The notes beneath the pieces were generated by a model. The model did no database searches, was not told where the DNA came from, and was given only the letters and a program-made list of their open reading frames with translations. The position numbers and the translations under genes were made by a program. This document shows, piece after piece, positions 55,701-63,924 of a stretch of 64,000 bases of DNA (position 1 is the stretch's first letter; the number at the start of each line of letters is the position of its first letter). This stretch comes from Lichenibacterium ramalinae. Its GTDB lineage: Bacteria > Pseudomonadota > Alphaproteobacteria > Rhizobiales > Beijerinckiaceae. The stretch covers positions 34,956-98,955 of the forward strand of contig NZ_QYBC01000022.1 of the NCBI RefSeq assembly GCF_004137085.1, read 5' to 3'.

Positions 55701-55900
55701 TTGGTGACCTGGCTTTCGAGCTCCGAAGGCGCCGCGCCCGACTGGGTGATGGCGACCTGCACGATGGGGATGTCGATGTTGGGCAGGCGCGTCACCGGCA
55801 GCGACCGGAACGCCACGAGGCCGAGGATCACCAGCACGGCGAAGGCCACGAGGGCCGGCATGGGCCGCCGGATCGACCAGGCGGAGATCGGCAAGCTCAT
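52748..55900 (-). CDS. RND efflux pump, inner-membrane transporter (AcrB/HAE1 family)
   Basis: 1050 residues, standard length. A proton-driven trimeric pump for drugs or other hydrophobic compounds. The start ISAWSIRRPMPALVAFAVLVILGLVAF is helix 1; VFLFLRDIRATVVSGIALPLS and LVTGILVDDAIVEIENIVRHM carry the family motifs, with the proton-relay Asp pair in helix 4 (VDDAIVE), and GILMLMGIVTKNAIMLVDFA in helix 11. Two large periplasmic loops lie between. The ATG overlaps the adaptor stop by 4 bases. The cytosolic tail is rich in Asp, Pro and Glu. Confidence 0.95.
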   Translation of the reverse strand: MSLPISAWSIRRPMPALVAFAVLVILGLVAFRSLPVTRLPNIDIPIVQVAITQSGAAPSELESQVTKKVEDAVAGVPGIWHIISAVSDGASTTTIQFDIGTNVDRALNDVKDQISKIRVELPRTIDEPIVKRFDVEGLPIVTYAVSAHDRSTEQISWFVDDTVARELQTIRGVGQVARSGGVDREIRVALDPRKLLALGVTAASVSAQLRATNVDLAGGRGEIAGQEQAIRTLAGTRSVADLAALPIVLGGGRKARLDELGTVADASAEPRTFASLDGRPVVAFGVTRAKGASDAEVAQKVADKVAALVKAHPAYAITRVDNQVDYTIGNYHSAMETLVEGAILAIVVVFLFLRDIRATVVSGIALPLSAIPTFWIMGMLGFSLNAVSLLAITLVTGILVDDAIVEIENIVRHMRMGKSAYRASLEAADEIGLAVIAISMTIVAVFAPVSFMGGIPGQYFRQFGLTVAIAVFFSLIVARLVTPVIAAYFLRPHAAAPSGDGPVIQAYSELVRWSVNHRWVTVAAGLGLFVLSLWSTTLLPSGLLPAEDTGRSLLAVELPPGSRLDDTEAVTRRITDTLRTIPEIRSVLVYGGQVLGDSAEVRKATLVINLAHKSQRSVTQKQIQSEISRDMEAVPDIRFWFLKDNGQRDLQLTLAGTDTKLIDDTADQLASEMRTLPVLVNPRSTADLDRPELEIVPKAGLAADLGLSTEALSETIRVATLGDIDANLAKFNAGDRLVPIRVELEQGARSKLDVLKALRVPTAGGSVPLSSVAEFKVGQGPTAISRYDRSRRVTVEADLAGDHPLGEGLAAVMALPTAKALPKGVAFRQSGDAEIMAEVFSGFALAIGAGLMMVYGVLILLFGSFTQPITILFSLPLSIGGAILALLITGRPISMPVVIGILMLMGIVTKNAIMLVDFAVEEIRRGAARRDALVEAGRKRARPIVMTTIAMVAGMLPSAFAFGDGGEFRSPMAIAVIGGLIVSTVLSLVFVPAVFTVLDDAGWLLQRLFGRFVGAKDEPSPVDEPGPVGHRGADEAGARPFAADYPQAAE

Positions 55901-57219
55901 CGGCTGGCCTCCTTGGCGGGCATGGTCCCGTCGGACGGGCCCATGGGCCGTACCACGTCACCGGCCCGCAGGAAGGCTGCGGCCCGCGCCAACACGGTTT
56001 CGCCGGGGCGCAGGCCCTGGCGGATCTCGACCTCGGTGCCGTCGGCCAGCCCGCGCTGGACGCTGCGCCGCTCGACGCGGTCGCCCTCGCCCACGACCTC
56101 GACCGACCAGTCCCCGTCCTGGCCCGCCAGGGCCGTGGCCGGGACGGCGACGCCGTCGCGCTGGCCGACGTCGACCACCGCGGTAGCGAAGGCGCCGATC
56201 CGGGCCGCCGCGTCGCCGGCCAGCGCGATCCTGACGTGGCCGAGGCGGCTCGTCTTGTCGATCTCGCTCGAGATGAGCCGCACCCGGCCTTCGACCGGCG
56301 CGGGCGTGCCCGACACCGTCACGCCGGCCGACATGCCGAGCCGCACCCGCGTCAGGGCATCCTCGGGCGCCTCGGCATCGAGATCGATGGCGCCGTCCTG
56401 GGTCAGCCGGAACAGGGCGTCGCCGCCGTTCATGGCGAGCGCACCCAGCCGCGCCGTGCGGCGGCTGACGACCCCGGCCACCGGGGCCCGCACCTCGGTG
56501 CGGGCGATGCGGACGTCGAGCTCGCGCCGCTGGGCCTGCTGGGAGCGCCTGTCGGCCTCGGCCACGGCCAGGGCTGAACGGGCGCCGGCGAGCTGGGCGG
56601 CACCGGCCCGCGCGGCCGAGGCGCGGCTGTCGAGCGCCGATTGCGAGATCACGCCGGTTTCGAGCCGGGTGGCGCGGGAATAGTCGGCCTGCGCCTGGGC
56701 ATTGGTGGCGTCGAACTGCGCGATGGCGTTCTGCGCCTGGGCCACGGCGGCATCGGCGCGCGCCAGGGCGGCGTCGCTTTCGGCCGCCAGGGCATCAAGC
56801 TGCGTGCGGTCGAGCCGCGCCAGGACCTGGCCCTTGGCGACACGGTCGCCGTCGTCGGCCAGGAGTTCGGTGATGCGCAGCCCGTCGATCTGCGGTCCCA
56901 CCATGGCTTCCTCGCGCGCCACCAGCGTGCCGGAAACGTAGAGCCGGTCGCGGAACAGCCGCGTGCCGGCCCGCACCGCCGTCACGGCCGGCGGCAGCGG
57001 GCTCGCGGCACGCGGCGCCTCCCCCGGTGCCCCGGCATGGTCGGTCGGCCGGTCCGCCAGCGCCACGGGGCCGAGCCAGCGCTCAGCCGTCGAGCCGAGG
57101 CCCGCCCGGTCGAGGCCGGCCCGCAGCCCGGGCCGGGTGGAGGGCACCAGGGCGCCGAGCGCGACGAGGGCCGCCCCGATCAGCAGCACCGAGGCGAAGA
57201 GGCGGCGCAGCGCCCTCAC
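55897..57219 (-). CDS. RND efflux periplasmic adaptor protein (HlyD-like)
   Basis: 440 residues. One N-terminal membrane segment (about 8-30), a Pro/Ala linker, then the lipoyl half-motif ITELLADDGDRVAKGQVLARLD, an alpha-hairpin rich in Ala, Gln and Arg (about 140-230), the second lipoyl half VRAPVAGVVSRRTARLG and a beta-barrel/membrane-proximal part with PATALAGQDGDWSVEVV. It bridges pump and TolC-type channel. Its GTG overlaps the TetR stop (GTGA) and its stop overlaps the pump start (ATGA), so the three genes form a tight operon. Confidence 0.93.
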   Translation of the reverse strand: MRALRRLFASVLLIGAALVALGALVPSTRPGLRAGLDRAGLGSTAERWLGPVALADRPTDHAGAPGEAPRAASPLPPAVTAVRAGTRLFRDRLYVSGTLVAREEAMVGPQIDGLRITELLADDGDRVAKGQVLARLDRTQLDALAAESDAALARADAAVAQAQNAIAQFDATNAQAQADYSRATRLETGVISQSALDSRASAARAGAAQLAGARSALAVAEADRRSQQAQRRELDVRIARTEVRAPVAGVVSRRTARLGALAMNGGDALFRLTQDGAIDLDAEAPEDALTRVRLGMSAGVTVSGTPAPVEGRVRLISSEIDKTSRLGHVRIALAGDAAARIGAFATAVVDVGQRDGVAVPATALAGQDGDWSVEVVGEGDRVERRSVQRGLADGTEVEIRQGLRPGETVLARAAAFLRAGDVVRPMGPSDGTMPAKEASR

Positions 57220-57842
57220 GACGGCGACCCCCCGGTGGCGCGGGGCTCCGGCTTGATGGCGCCCGCGAAGAGGGCGCGGTAGACGGCAAGCGCCAGCGCG
57301 ATCTCGGCCTCGCCGTCGAAGTCCGGCTCGGTCGCCCGGCGCTTGAACAGGCCGGCCGTCACCGTCAGCATGACGCGGACGGCGAAATCGGGCGTGAGGC
57401 CCGCGGCCGCGGCCGGAGCCGCCACGATGGCGGCGAGACGCGTCCTGGCGACGCGCTCGATCGCGCGGCAGACCTCCGCAACCGCGGGGTTGCGGCCGGC
57501 CTCGGCCCAGATCTCCAGCGCCAGGTGGCACCCCCCGATCGGCGCCGCGACGAGATGCTTGCGCAGCAGGGCCGCCATGGCGCCCAGCATGTCGTCGGCG
57601 GCCTCGAGCTGGCCGAAATCCTCCGCCAGCGCCGCCTGGTCGCGCTCGGCCAGGCCCGACACCAGAGCCTCCTTCGAGCTGAAGTACCGGTACAGGTTGC
57701 CGGCGCTCATGCGCGCCTCCGCCGCCACGATCTGCATCGACGCCGCGTGGAAGCCGTGGCGGGCGAAGGCCCGTTCCGCCGCTTCCAGGATCCGCGTGCG
57801 GCGGGCGTCTTCGGGTTCGACGGACAGAGCCGCGATGGACAT
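57216..57842 (-). CDS. TetR-family repressor of the RND operon
   Basis: 208 residues. The helix-turn-helix at about 14-60 (RILEAAERAFARHGFHAASM then MSAGNLYRYFSSKEALV) is typical TetR/AcrR; the C-terminal ligand-binding half has AAPIGGCHLALEIWAEAG. It is the first gene of the efflux operon, so it probably represses its own promoter at the palindrome 22 bases upstream and is released by a pump substrate. Confidence 0.93.
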   Translation of the reverse strand: MSIAALSVEPEDARRTRILEAAERAFARHGFHAASMQIVAAEARMSAGNLYRYFSSKEALVSGLAERDQAALAEDFGQLEAADDMLGAMAALLRKHLVAAPIGGCHLALEIWAEAGRNPAVAEVCRAIERVARTRLAAIVAAPAAAAGLTPDFAVRVMLTVTAGLFKRRATEPDFDGEAEIALALAVYRALFAGAIKPEPRATGGSPS

Positions 57843-57863
57843 GGATCGGCCTCGTCGTACTGG

Positions 57864-57879
57864 GAATGAACGTTCATTC
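57864..57879. promoter_or_regulatory. TetR operator, perfect 16-bp palindrome
   Basis: GAATGAACGTTCATTC reads the same on both strands and lies 22 bases before the tetR start, within the 279-base region shared with the divergent LysR gene. Its shape matches operators of AcrR/TetR-type repressors. Nothing else supportable was seen in 57,880-58,121. Confidence 0.85.
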
Positions 57880-58121
57880 TGGCATAACGGCAGATCGTGC
57901 CGGGATCAAGGCCCGGCGGCACCGGACGAGCGCCGCGTCGTCGCAGGGCATTGGCGAAGGTTCGGCGCGGAAGCCCGTGCACGCCGGCCGCCGTGGGCGA
58001 TTCAGGGCTGGCATTCGTCGGCAGCGGCATGGCACACCTCGCGAAGAGGCGGCCCGTCTGGCGATGGCATGCCGCAGGCTCGTCGTCGGCGCCCCGACCG
58101 ACCCGTCCGGATCCGCGCAGG

Positions 58122-59030
58122 ATGAGCGACCCCGACCTCGGCGATCTCCAGGCCTTCGCCGCCGTGGCGCGGGCCCGCTCCTTCCGGGGCGCGGCGGCGC
58201 TCGGCGGCGTGTCGGCGTCATCGCTCAGCGAAGCGCTGCGCCGCCTCGAGGCGCGGGTGGGCGTCCGCCTGCTCAACCGCACGACCCGCAGCGTGACGCC
58301 GACGGAGGCGGGCGAGCGCCTGCTTGCGCGGCTCGGGCCGGCGCTCGACGCGGTCTCGTCCGCCCTCGACGTCGTCGAAAGCTACAAGCACACCGCGTCC
58401 GGCACCCTCCGGCTCAACGTCCCCACGGCGGTGTCGCGGATCGTCCTGCCGCCCATCCTGGCGGCCTTCCTGCTGCGCCACCCGGGCATCCGGGTCGAGG
58501 TCACGGTGGAGGACACGTTCATCGACGTGCTGGCGGCGGGGTTCGATGCCGGCATCCGCTACGAGGAGCGGGTCGAACGCGACATGGTGGCGGTGCCGAT
58601 CGGCCCGCGCATCCAGCGTTTCGCCACCGCGGCTTCGCCCGCCTATGTGGCGCGGCGCGGCCGGCCCGGGCACCCGCGCGACCTGCTGCAGCACGAGTGC
58701 ATCCGCCACCGCTTCGCCAGCGGGGCGATGCCGTCCTGGGAGTTCGAGCGCGGGGCCGAAACGCTGCGGGTCGCCGTGTCGGGGCCGCTCGTCGCGACCG
58801 CGGTCGACCTCGAAGTCGAGGCGGCGCTACAGGGCGTGGGCGTCATCTCGCTCTTCGAGGGCTTCCTGTCGGACGCCTTCGCCGACGGGCGGCTGGTCCC
58901 GCTCCTCGAGGACTGGTGGCCGAGCTTCTCGGGGCCGTTCCTGTACTATCCGGGCAACCGCCACATGCCGCCGGCCCTGCGGGCCTTCCTCGACCACCTG
59001 AAAACCGAGACGCGTCACATCGCGTCATAG
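58122..59030 (+). CDS. LysR-family transcriptional regulator
   Basis: 302 residues. The winged HTH occupies 4-62 (LGDLQAFAAVARARSFRGAA, then LRRLEARVGVRLLNRTTRSV), followed by the periplasmic-binding-like effector domain with GTLRLNVPTAVSRIVLPPILA and GVGVISLFEGFLSDAF. This is the AaeR/DmlR-like subgroup. Its targets are not obvious; it may act on a neighbouring gene. The last 16 bases overlap the converging GST gene. Confidence 0.9.
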   Translation: MSDPDLGDLQAFAAVARARSFRGAAALGGVSASSLSEALRRLEARVGVRLLNRTTRSVTPTEAGERLLARLGPALDAVSSALDVVESYKHTASGTLRLNVPTAVSRIVLPPILAAFLLRHPGIRVEVTVEDTFIDVLAAGFDAGIRYEERVERDMVAVPIGPRIQRFATAASPAYVARRGRPGHPRDLLQHECIRHRFASGAMPSWEFERGAETLRVAVSGPLVATAVDLEVEAALQGVGVISLFEGFLSDAFADGRLVPLLEDWWPSFSGPFLYYPGNRHMPPALRAFLDHLKTETRHIAS

Positions 59031-59668
59031 GCGTCGTTGTGCCAGGGCTCGGCCGCGCCGCCGGCGATCCACGCCCGCCAGGCGGGGAGCGCCATCACGG
59101 CCTCCATATAGGCCCGCGTTTCGGGCCGGACCGGCACCGCATAGGTATCGAGCCGGTTGACCACCGGGGCATACATGGCGTCGGCGGCGCAGAAGGCGCC
59201 GAACAGGAAGGGCCCGTCCTGCCCGAAGCGCGCCCGGGCATCGGCCCAGAGGGCCTCGATGCGGTCGACGTCGGCGCGAACCTCGGCCGGGATGGGCATG
59301 GCTCGGCGGGGGCGGCGGAAGTTCGTCGGGCAGGCCTGGCGCAGGCGGAGGAATCCGGCATGCATTTCGGCGCTGACGGCGCGGGCCAGCGCCCGGGCGG
59401 CCCGGTCCCGCGGCCAGATGGGAAGGTCGGGGAAGGACTCGGCGAGGAATTCCACGATGGCGATGGATTCGCTCACCACGAGGTCGCCCGCATGCAGCGC
59501 CGGCACCTTGCCGTTGGGGCTGACCGCCAGCATGGCGTCCCGGGTTTCGGCCCGGTACATGGGGATCACGGTCTCGTCGAAGGGGATGCCGAACGCGGTC
59601 AGCAGCAGCCAGGGGCGCAGCGACCAAGACGAATAGGCCTTGTTGCCGATGTAGAGGTGCAGCGTCAC
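59015..59668 (-). CDS. Glutathione S-transferase family protein
   Basis: 217 residues, cytosolic. The thioredoxin-like N-terminal domain starts LHLYIGNKAYSSWSLRPWLLL, where Ser residues occupy the active-site position, and NGKVPALHAGDLVVSESIAI contains the cis-Pro and the gamma-glutamyl-binding ESIAI. The helical C-terminal half ends with PAWRAWIAGGAAEPW. GTG 59668 starts directly at the first strand, with GGAG nine bases upstream; the longer frame to 59,752 adds an Arg-rich shadow. The substrate is unknown. Confidence 0.9.
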   Translation of the reverse strand: MTLHLYIGNKAYSSWSLRPWLLLTAFGIPFDETVIPMYRAETRDAMLAVSPNGKVPALHAGDLVVSESIAIVEFLAESFPDLPIWPRDRAARALARAVSAEMHAGFLRLRQACPTNFRRPRRAMPIPAEVRADVDRIEALWADARARFGQDGPFLFGAFCAADAMYAPVVNRLDTYAVPVRPETRAYMEAVMALPAWRAWIAGGAAEPWHNDAYDAM

Positions 59669-59833
59669 GGGGCGAATCTCCGGGCGGGATCGGGACCGCA
59701 TTGGGCGGCGGCGGGGCATGCGGCACAAGTGACGATTCTTGATGCCGGCCATCGGCGGAAGCGATGGCCGGCGGATGGCGCCGGGGCGGCGCCCCGCCTA
59801 TAAGGCCGCCACCCCGACGCGGAAGAAGGCGCC

Positions 59834-60586
59834 ATGCTGCTGTCCCCCCTCGACATCGCCGCGCTGGCGATCTTCCTGTTCGGCTGGATCGCCTACCACG
59901 GGCTGGTCGAGCGCTCGCGTTTCGGCCGCCACGCGCTGAACAACCGCATGAACGAGTACCGGCTGCGCTGGATGCTGGAGATGCAGGCGCGAGACGCCCG
60001 CATCGTCGATTCCTCGATCATGTCGACGCTGCAGAGCGGGACGTCGTTCTTCGCCTCGACCTCGCTGCTGGCGCTCGGCGGCTCGCTGACGCTGCTGCGC
60101 GGCGCCGACGACGCCCTGCGGATCCTGTCGGACTTCCCGCTCGGCACGGTGGCGAGCCGCACGGTGTGGGACTTGAAGGTGGTGGGACTGACGGCGATCT
60201 TCGGCTACGCCTTCTTCAAGTTCGCCTGGTCGTACCGCCTCTTCAACTACGCCTCGATCCTGATCGGCGCCACGCCCGCCGCCAAGTCGGGGCGCCCGGA
60301 GCAGCGCCGGCTGACGGCGCTGCGGGCCGCCGAGATGAACATCGTGGCGGGGCGGCACTTCAACCGCGGCCAGCGTGCCTTCTTCTTCGCCCTCGCCTAT
60401 CTCGGCTGGTTCATCGGGCCGGTGGTGCTGATCGGCACCACGGTCGTGGTGGTGGTGGCGATCCTGGTCCGCCAGTTCGCGTCCGATGCCCTGCGGGCCG
60501 TGTCGCTCGAACTGCCGCTCGACGACCTCCTGCCCGAGGCTCAGGGCGACGGGAACAGAGTCGAGATCCTGCCCGACAGCCGGTAG
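59834..60586 (+). CDS. DUF599-family membrane protein
   Basis: 250 residues with about four membrane helices. IFLFGWIAYHGLVERSRFGRHALNNRMNEYRLRWM (read in two parts), SSIMSTLQSGTSFFASTSLLA and SYRLFNYASILIGA are the DUF599 hallmarks. Function unknown. Its 3' end overlaps the converging YdcF-type gene by 46 bases. Confidence 0.9.
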   Translation: MLLSPLDIAALAIFLFGWIAYHGLVERSRFGRHALNNRMNEYRLRWMLEMQARDARIVDSSIMSTLQSGTSFFASTSLLALGGSLTLLRGADDALRILSDFPLGTVASRTVWDLKVVGLTAIFGYAFFKFAWSYRLFNYASILIGATPAAKSGRPEQRRLTALRAAEMNIVAGRHFNRGQRAFFFALAYLGWFIGPVVLIGTTVVVVVAILVRQFASDALRAVSLELPLDDLLPEAQGDGNRVEILPDSR

Positions 60587-61335
60587 GCCACGAGGCCGAT
60601 CCATTCGCGGGTCGCGCCGTCGAGCGTCACGAGGCCGGCGGCGAGGTCCGAGGACGGCAGCAGGTCGCGCCAACCGCCCGTGCTGCGGTAATCGACCGGG
60701 ACCGGCACGACGTCGAATCCCGCCGCCCGGAACAGGCCGACCGACCGTGGCATGTGGTAGGCGGAGGTCACCAGCAGCCAGCGCTGCCCGGCGACGGGCC
60801 CGACGAGCGCACGGGTCATGCGCGCGTTCTCCTCCGTGTTGCGGGACTGGTCCTCGATGCGGATGCGGGCCGGATCGACGCCGAGGTCGATCCACAGGCG
60901 CCGGGCATCCTCGGCCTCGCCGCCGATCTGCCGCACGAGCGCGTTCGAGCCGCCCGTATAGACCAGTTCGGCTTGCGGGAAGCGCCGGGCGAGCGCCGCC
61001 CCCTCGGTCAGACGGGCGGCGGCCTGCCCCAGGGTGACCTGGCTCCGAGCGGCGCCGATCACCTGGTCGATGGCGCCGCCCAGCACCACGATGCCGGCGG
61101 GCGGGGCCGTGCCGTCGAGCGCCGCCTGCGGGAAACGGTCCTCGAGCACCCGCAGCAGCAGGCGGCCGACCGGCAGGGCGCCGCAGAGCAGCAGCGCCGC
61201 GACCGCTGCGAAGCACAGCCGGCGCCCCCAGCGGCGTCCCGCCAGCGCCGCGGCGGCGCCGACGCATGCGAGCCCGACCATCACGTTGGTGGGGGCGGCC
61301 GCGACCCACAGGACCTTGGACAGGACGAAGAACAC
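60541..61335 (-). CDS. YdcF/DUF218-family membrane protein
   Basis: 264 residues. Two N-terminal hydrophobic stretches (about 1-20 and 38-55), then the DUF218 fold: GIVVLGGAIDQVI, ELVYTGGSNALVRQIGGEAEDARRLW, EDQSRNTEENARM and RWLLVTSAYHMPRSVGLFRAAG. The family (SanA, ElyC, YdcF) is linked to envelope integrity and lipid-carrier metabolism. GTG 61335 starts at the first helix; the upstream part of the frame is not membrane-like. Overlaps the DUF599 gene at its 3' end. Confidence 0.88.
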   Translation of the reverse strand: MFFVLSKVLWVAAAPTNVMVGLACVGAAAALAGRRWGRRLCFAAVAALLLCGALPVGRLLLRVLEDRFPQAALDGTAPPAGIVVLGGAIDQVIGAARSQVTLGQAAARLTEGAALARRFPQAELVYTGGSNALVRQIGGEAEDARRLWIDLGVDPARIRIEDQSRNTEENARMTRALVGPVAGQRWLLVTSAYHMPRSVGLFRAAGFDVVPVPVDYRSTGGWRDLLPSSDLAAGLVTLDGATREWIGLVAYRLSGRISTLFPSP

Positions 61336-61432
61336 GCTCGGGCCATGCCTTTCTCGGACGGGATGCTGGCCCCGGGCGCCGTCCCGGGCGATGATGGCCG
61401 GGCAGCCCCCCGCGGCCCAGGACGACGAGACC

Positions 61433-61864
61433 ATGCCGACACACTACCCTGCCGGGACGCGCCGGGCCACGATCCCCGTGCCGCCGCGGGCGCGCCGGGC
61501 CCTGCTGGCGGCGGCGGCCGTCCTGTCGCTGTCGGCGCCCGTTCGCGCCGACGACGCCCCACCGGCACTGACCGGGGCTGCCGCCTGGGCGCGCCTCGTC
61601 GGCAACACCGTGTCGGGCACCACGCCCGACGGCCCCTACGACGAGGTCTTCGTGCCGGACGGCACGCTCGCCATCGTGGACGGCGACGGCAAGGCGGGCG
61701 GCACCTGGCACTGGCGCGACCCGACCCTGTGCACCCGCGTCGACGGCGAGGACGACGAGGAGTGCCGCACCGTCTCGGTGACAGGCACCACCGGCGCCTT
61801 CACCGATGCCGCCGGCAGCCGCTACCCCTTCGAGATCCGGCAGGGCAACGCCAAAAACCTCTGA
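61433..61864 (+). CDS. Small secreted protein of unknown function
   Basis: 143 residues. A basic start, a hydrophobic stretch (ALLAAAAVLSLSAPVRA) and a cleavage site near residue 39 form a signal peptide. The mature part has TGAAAWARLVGNTVSGTTPDG and GGTWHWRDPTLCTRVDGEDDEECRTV, with two Cys that may form a disulfide; the pattern resembles small alphaproteobacterial periplasmic proteins of no known function. The ATG is preceded by a weak GAG site. Convergent with the GH25 gene. Confidence 0.75.
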   Translation: MPTHYPAGTRRATIPVPPRARRALLAAAAVLSLSAPVRADDAPPALTGAAAWARLVGNTVSGTTPDGPYDEVFVPDGTLAIVDGDGKAGGTWHWRDPTLCTRVDGEDDEECRTVSVTGTTGAFTDAAGSRYPFEIRQGNAKNL

Positions 61865-61934
61865 AGAAGAGCCTGTGAAGGAAGGCCTGTTGAGCTTCGG
61901 CAGTCGCCACATCGGGCGGCGCCGGGGTGCGCCC

Positions 61935-62702
61935 TCAGAGTGGCAGGTCGGTCCCCTGCAGGAAGTCGGCGAACTGGCCGGGCGAGCCGAAGAAGGCATT
62001 GCGGTCGACCCGGCCGCGGATGCCCGCCACATGCGCATCCGACTGGTACTGCCAGAAGTGCCACCGGCGGCCGGGATAGCGGACGCTGGGGTGGTACTTG
62101 GTCGATCGGACCCAGATTGGGAAATCGTTCAACGCGCCGCCCGCCAGGATGCCGGCGTAGAAGTCGACCGTCGCGTAGATGACGGGCTTGCGGCCGTAGA
62201 AGCGCTCCATCTCCTCCAGCATGATCCGCATCTCGCGCACCGTCTGCTCGCGGTAGAGCGTGCGCTTGCAGGTGGGCGAGGTCGGGGTGAGCTCGACGTC
62301 GAGGACGGGCGGCAGCATGCCGGGCTCGTTGGGGACGTTCTGCTCGAACCAGCGCATCTGCTCCAGGGGCGAGCGGCACCAGTAGACGAAGTGGTAGGCG
62401 CCGCGCGGCACGCCGGCCGCCCTGGCGTTCTCCCAGTTCTGCCGGAACTTGTCGTCGACGCGGTCGCCGCCCTCGGTGGACTTGATCCAGGCGAACTGGA
62501 CGCCGGAGTCGCGGACCGCCGACCAGTCGATGTTGCCCTGGTATTTCGAAACGTCGATGCCGTGGATGGCGAAGGCGTCGGGCAAGGGGCCGCCGAAGCT
62601 CGTCGTGGGAGGGGGCGTCCCCGCGCAGCCCGCCAGGGACAGGGCCGCAGCCAGAATGCCGAGAACTCGCTTGAACGTCATGAACGGGACCGCAACTCGC
62701 AT
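61935..62702 (-). CDS. GH25-family lysozyme-like lipoprotein
   Basis: 255 residues. The lipobox LAGC near residue 26 anchors it to a membrane. The GH25 barrel opens GIDVSKYQGNIDWSAVRDSG, with FAWIKSTEGGD and the catalytic-region PPVLDVELTP, then VIYATVDFYAGIL and WHFWQYQSDAHV. Active members cut between MurNAc and GlcNAc. ATG 62681 (MTFKRVLGIL) is an alternative start that gives a more usual signal peptide. Divergent from the deacetylase. Confidence 0.92.
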   Translation of the reverse strand: MRVAVPFMTFKRVLGILAAALSLAGCAGTPPPTTSFGGPLPDAFAIHGIDVSKYQGNIDWSAVRDSGVQFAWIKSTEGGDRVDDKFRQNWENARAAGVPRGAYHFVYWCRSPLEQMRWFEQNVPNEPGMLPPVLDVELTPTSPTCKRTLYREQTVREMRIMLEEMERFYGRKPVIYATVDFYAGILAGGALNDFPIWVRSTKYHPSVRYPGRRWHFWQYQSDAHVAGIRGRVDRNAFFGSPGQFADFLQGTDLPL

Positions 62703-62812
62703 GGGCTGACGTTCCGAGGATTAGAAGCGATCCCGTAACGGCTGCTTAACGGGGCGGCAAGGGCGGCCCCCCGTGTCATGAGATTGCCACGGGGGGCCCC
62801 CAAACCCGCATC

Positions 62813-63742
62813 ATGGTTTCTCCTTCACGAACGCTCCTCGCGGCCGCGACGCTGCTGGGCCTGGCCTCGGGCGCTCCGGCCGCCACCACGCCTGCGGCCC
62901 AAAGCTGTCACAATCCGGACGCACTCGGCACCTCCCGCGTCGTCGCGGTCGGCGGCACGCCGGAACTCGGGCTCAAGACCTATCCGCAGACGCTGGATCT
63001 CGCCGACCACGAGGTCGTCCTGACCTTCGACGACGGGCCCTGGGCGCCGACCACGCCGGCCGTGCTCGACGCCCTGAAGGCGCAATGCGTGTCCGCCACC
63101 TTCTTCCTCATCGGCCGCAACGCCGAGGCCCATCCGGCCCTGGTCAAGCGCGAGGTGGCCGAGGGGCACAGCGTGGGGCACCATACCTACGACCACCCGG
63201 CCGTCACCCTGCACTACGTCGAGGACGGGGCGGCGGTGCGGGATATCGAGAGGGGCATGGAGGCCGACGACAAGGCGGCCGGCTACGGCCCCTGGACGGG
63301 CGCGCCGCACGTGCCCTTTTTCCGCTTCCCGGGCTTCGGCTATTCGCCGGCCACGACCGCCTATCTGCACGCCCACGGCATCGCGACCTTCGGGGCCGAC
63401 CTGTGGGCCTCCGACTGGATCCCGATGACGCCCGAGGCGGAGTTCGACCGGCTCATGGGGCGGCTGCGCGCCGCGGGGCGCGGCATCATCCTGCTGCACG
63501 ACATCAAGCGGCAGACGGCCGACATGCTGCCTCGCTTCCTGGCGGCGCTGAAGGCCGAGGGCTTCCATGTGGTACACATGGTCCCGGGCGGCACCGCGGC
63601 GCCGACCCGTCCCGCCCCGGCAGGTTGGGAGTCCGAGACGGAGCGCACGCTGGTGCATCTGTGGCCGAAGCCCCGGGCTGCCGGCCTCGCCGCCAAGCTC
63701 CCCGCCGCCGCGGGGCCGTCCTCGAGGCCCAGCCAGGACTGA
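62813..63742 (+). CDS. Secreted NodB-type polysaccharide deacetylase
   Basis: 309 residues. A signal peptide (about 1-23) is followed by a CE4 domain: VVLTFDDGPWAPTTPAVLDA holds the catalytic Asp and metal Asp, SVGHHTYDHP the His pair, FFRFPGFGYS the Arg-Pro loop and IILLHDIKRQT the last His. It removes N-acetyl groups from peptidoglycan or another polymer in the periplasm. A low-complexity Pro/Ala tail ends it. No terminator was seen before the tRNA. Confidence 0.93.
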   Translation: MVSPSRTLLAAATLLGLASGAPAATTPAAQSCHNPDALGTSRVVAVGGTPELGLKTYPQTLDLADHEVVLTFDDGPWAPTTPAVLDALKAQCVSATFFLIGRNAEAHPALVKREVAEGHSVGHHTYDHPAVTLHYVEDGAAVRDIERGMEADDKAAGYGPWTGAPHVPFFRFPGFGYSPATTAYLHAHGIATFGADLWASDWIPMTPEAEFDRLMGRLRAAGRGIILLHDIKRQTADMLPRFLAALKAEGFHVVHMVPGGTAAPTRPAPAGWESETERTLVHLWPKPRAAGLAAKLPAAAGPSSRPSQD

Positions 63743-63924
63743 GCCGGCGCTGGGGGGCCCGGCATCGTCGTCGCGTCCCCTGCCTGCCGCTGTCCCGCCC
63801 GGGCCTGGCGACGGCGGCGGCCCGACAGCGAATGCCGGCACAGGCGCCCGCCTACCCGGCCCTGTCCCGAACGCCTTCGGCCCCGCGCTGTCGGGCGCGG
63901 GGCTGATGGGTCGGTTCGGTGATG

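Noticed and set aside
52811..56683. 1290-residue frame on the plus strand
   Set aside because: It lies entirely opposite the RND pump and adaptor, and its composition (His, Asp, Gly, Arg) is that of a GC-rich antisense shadow.
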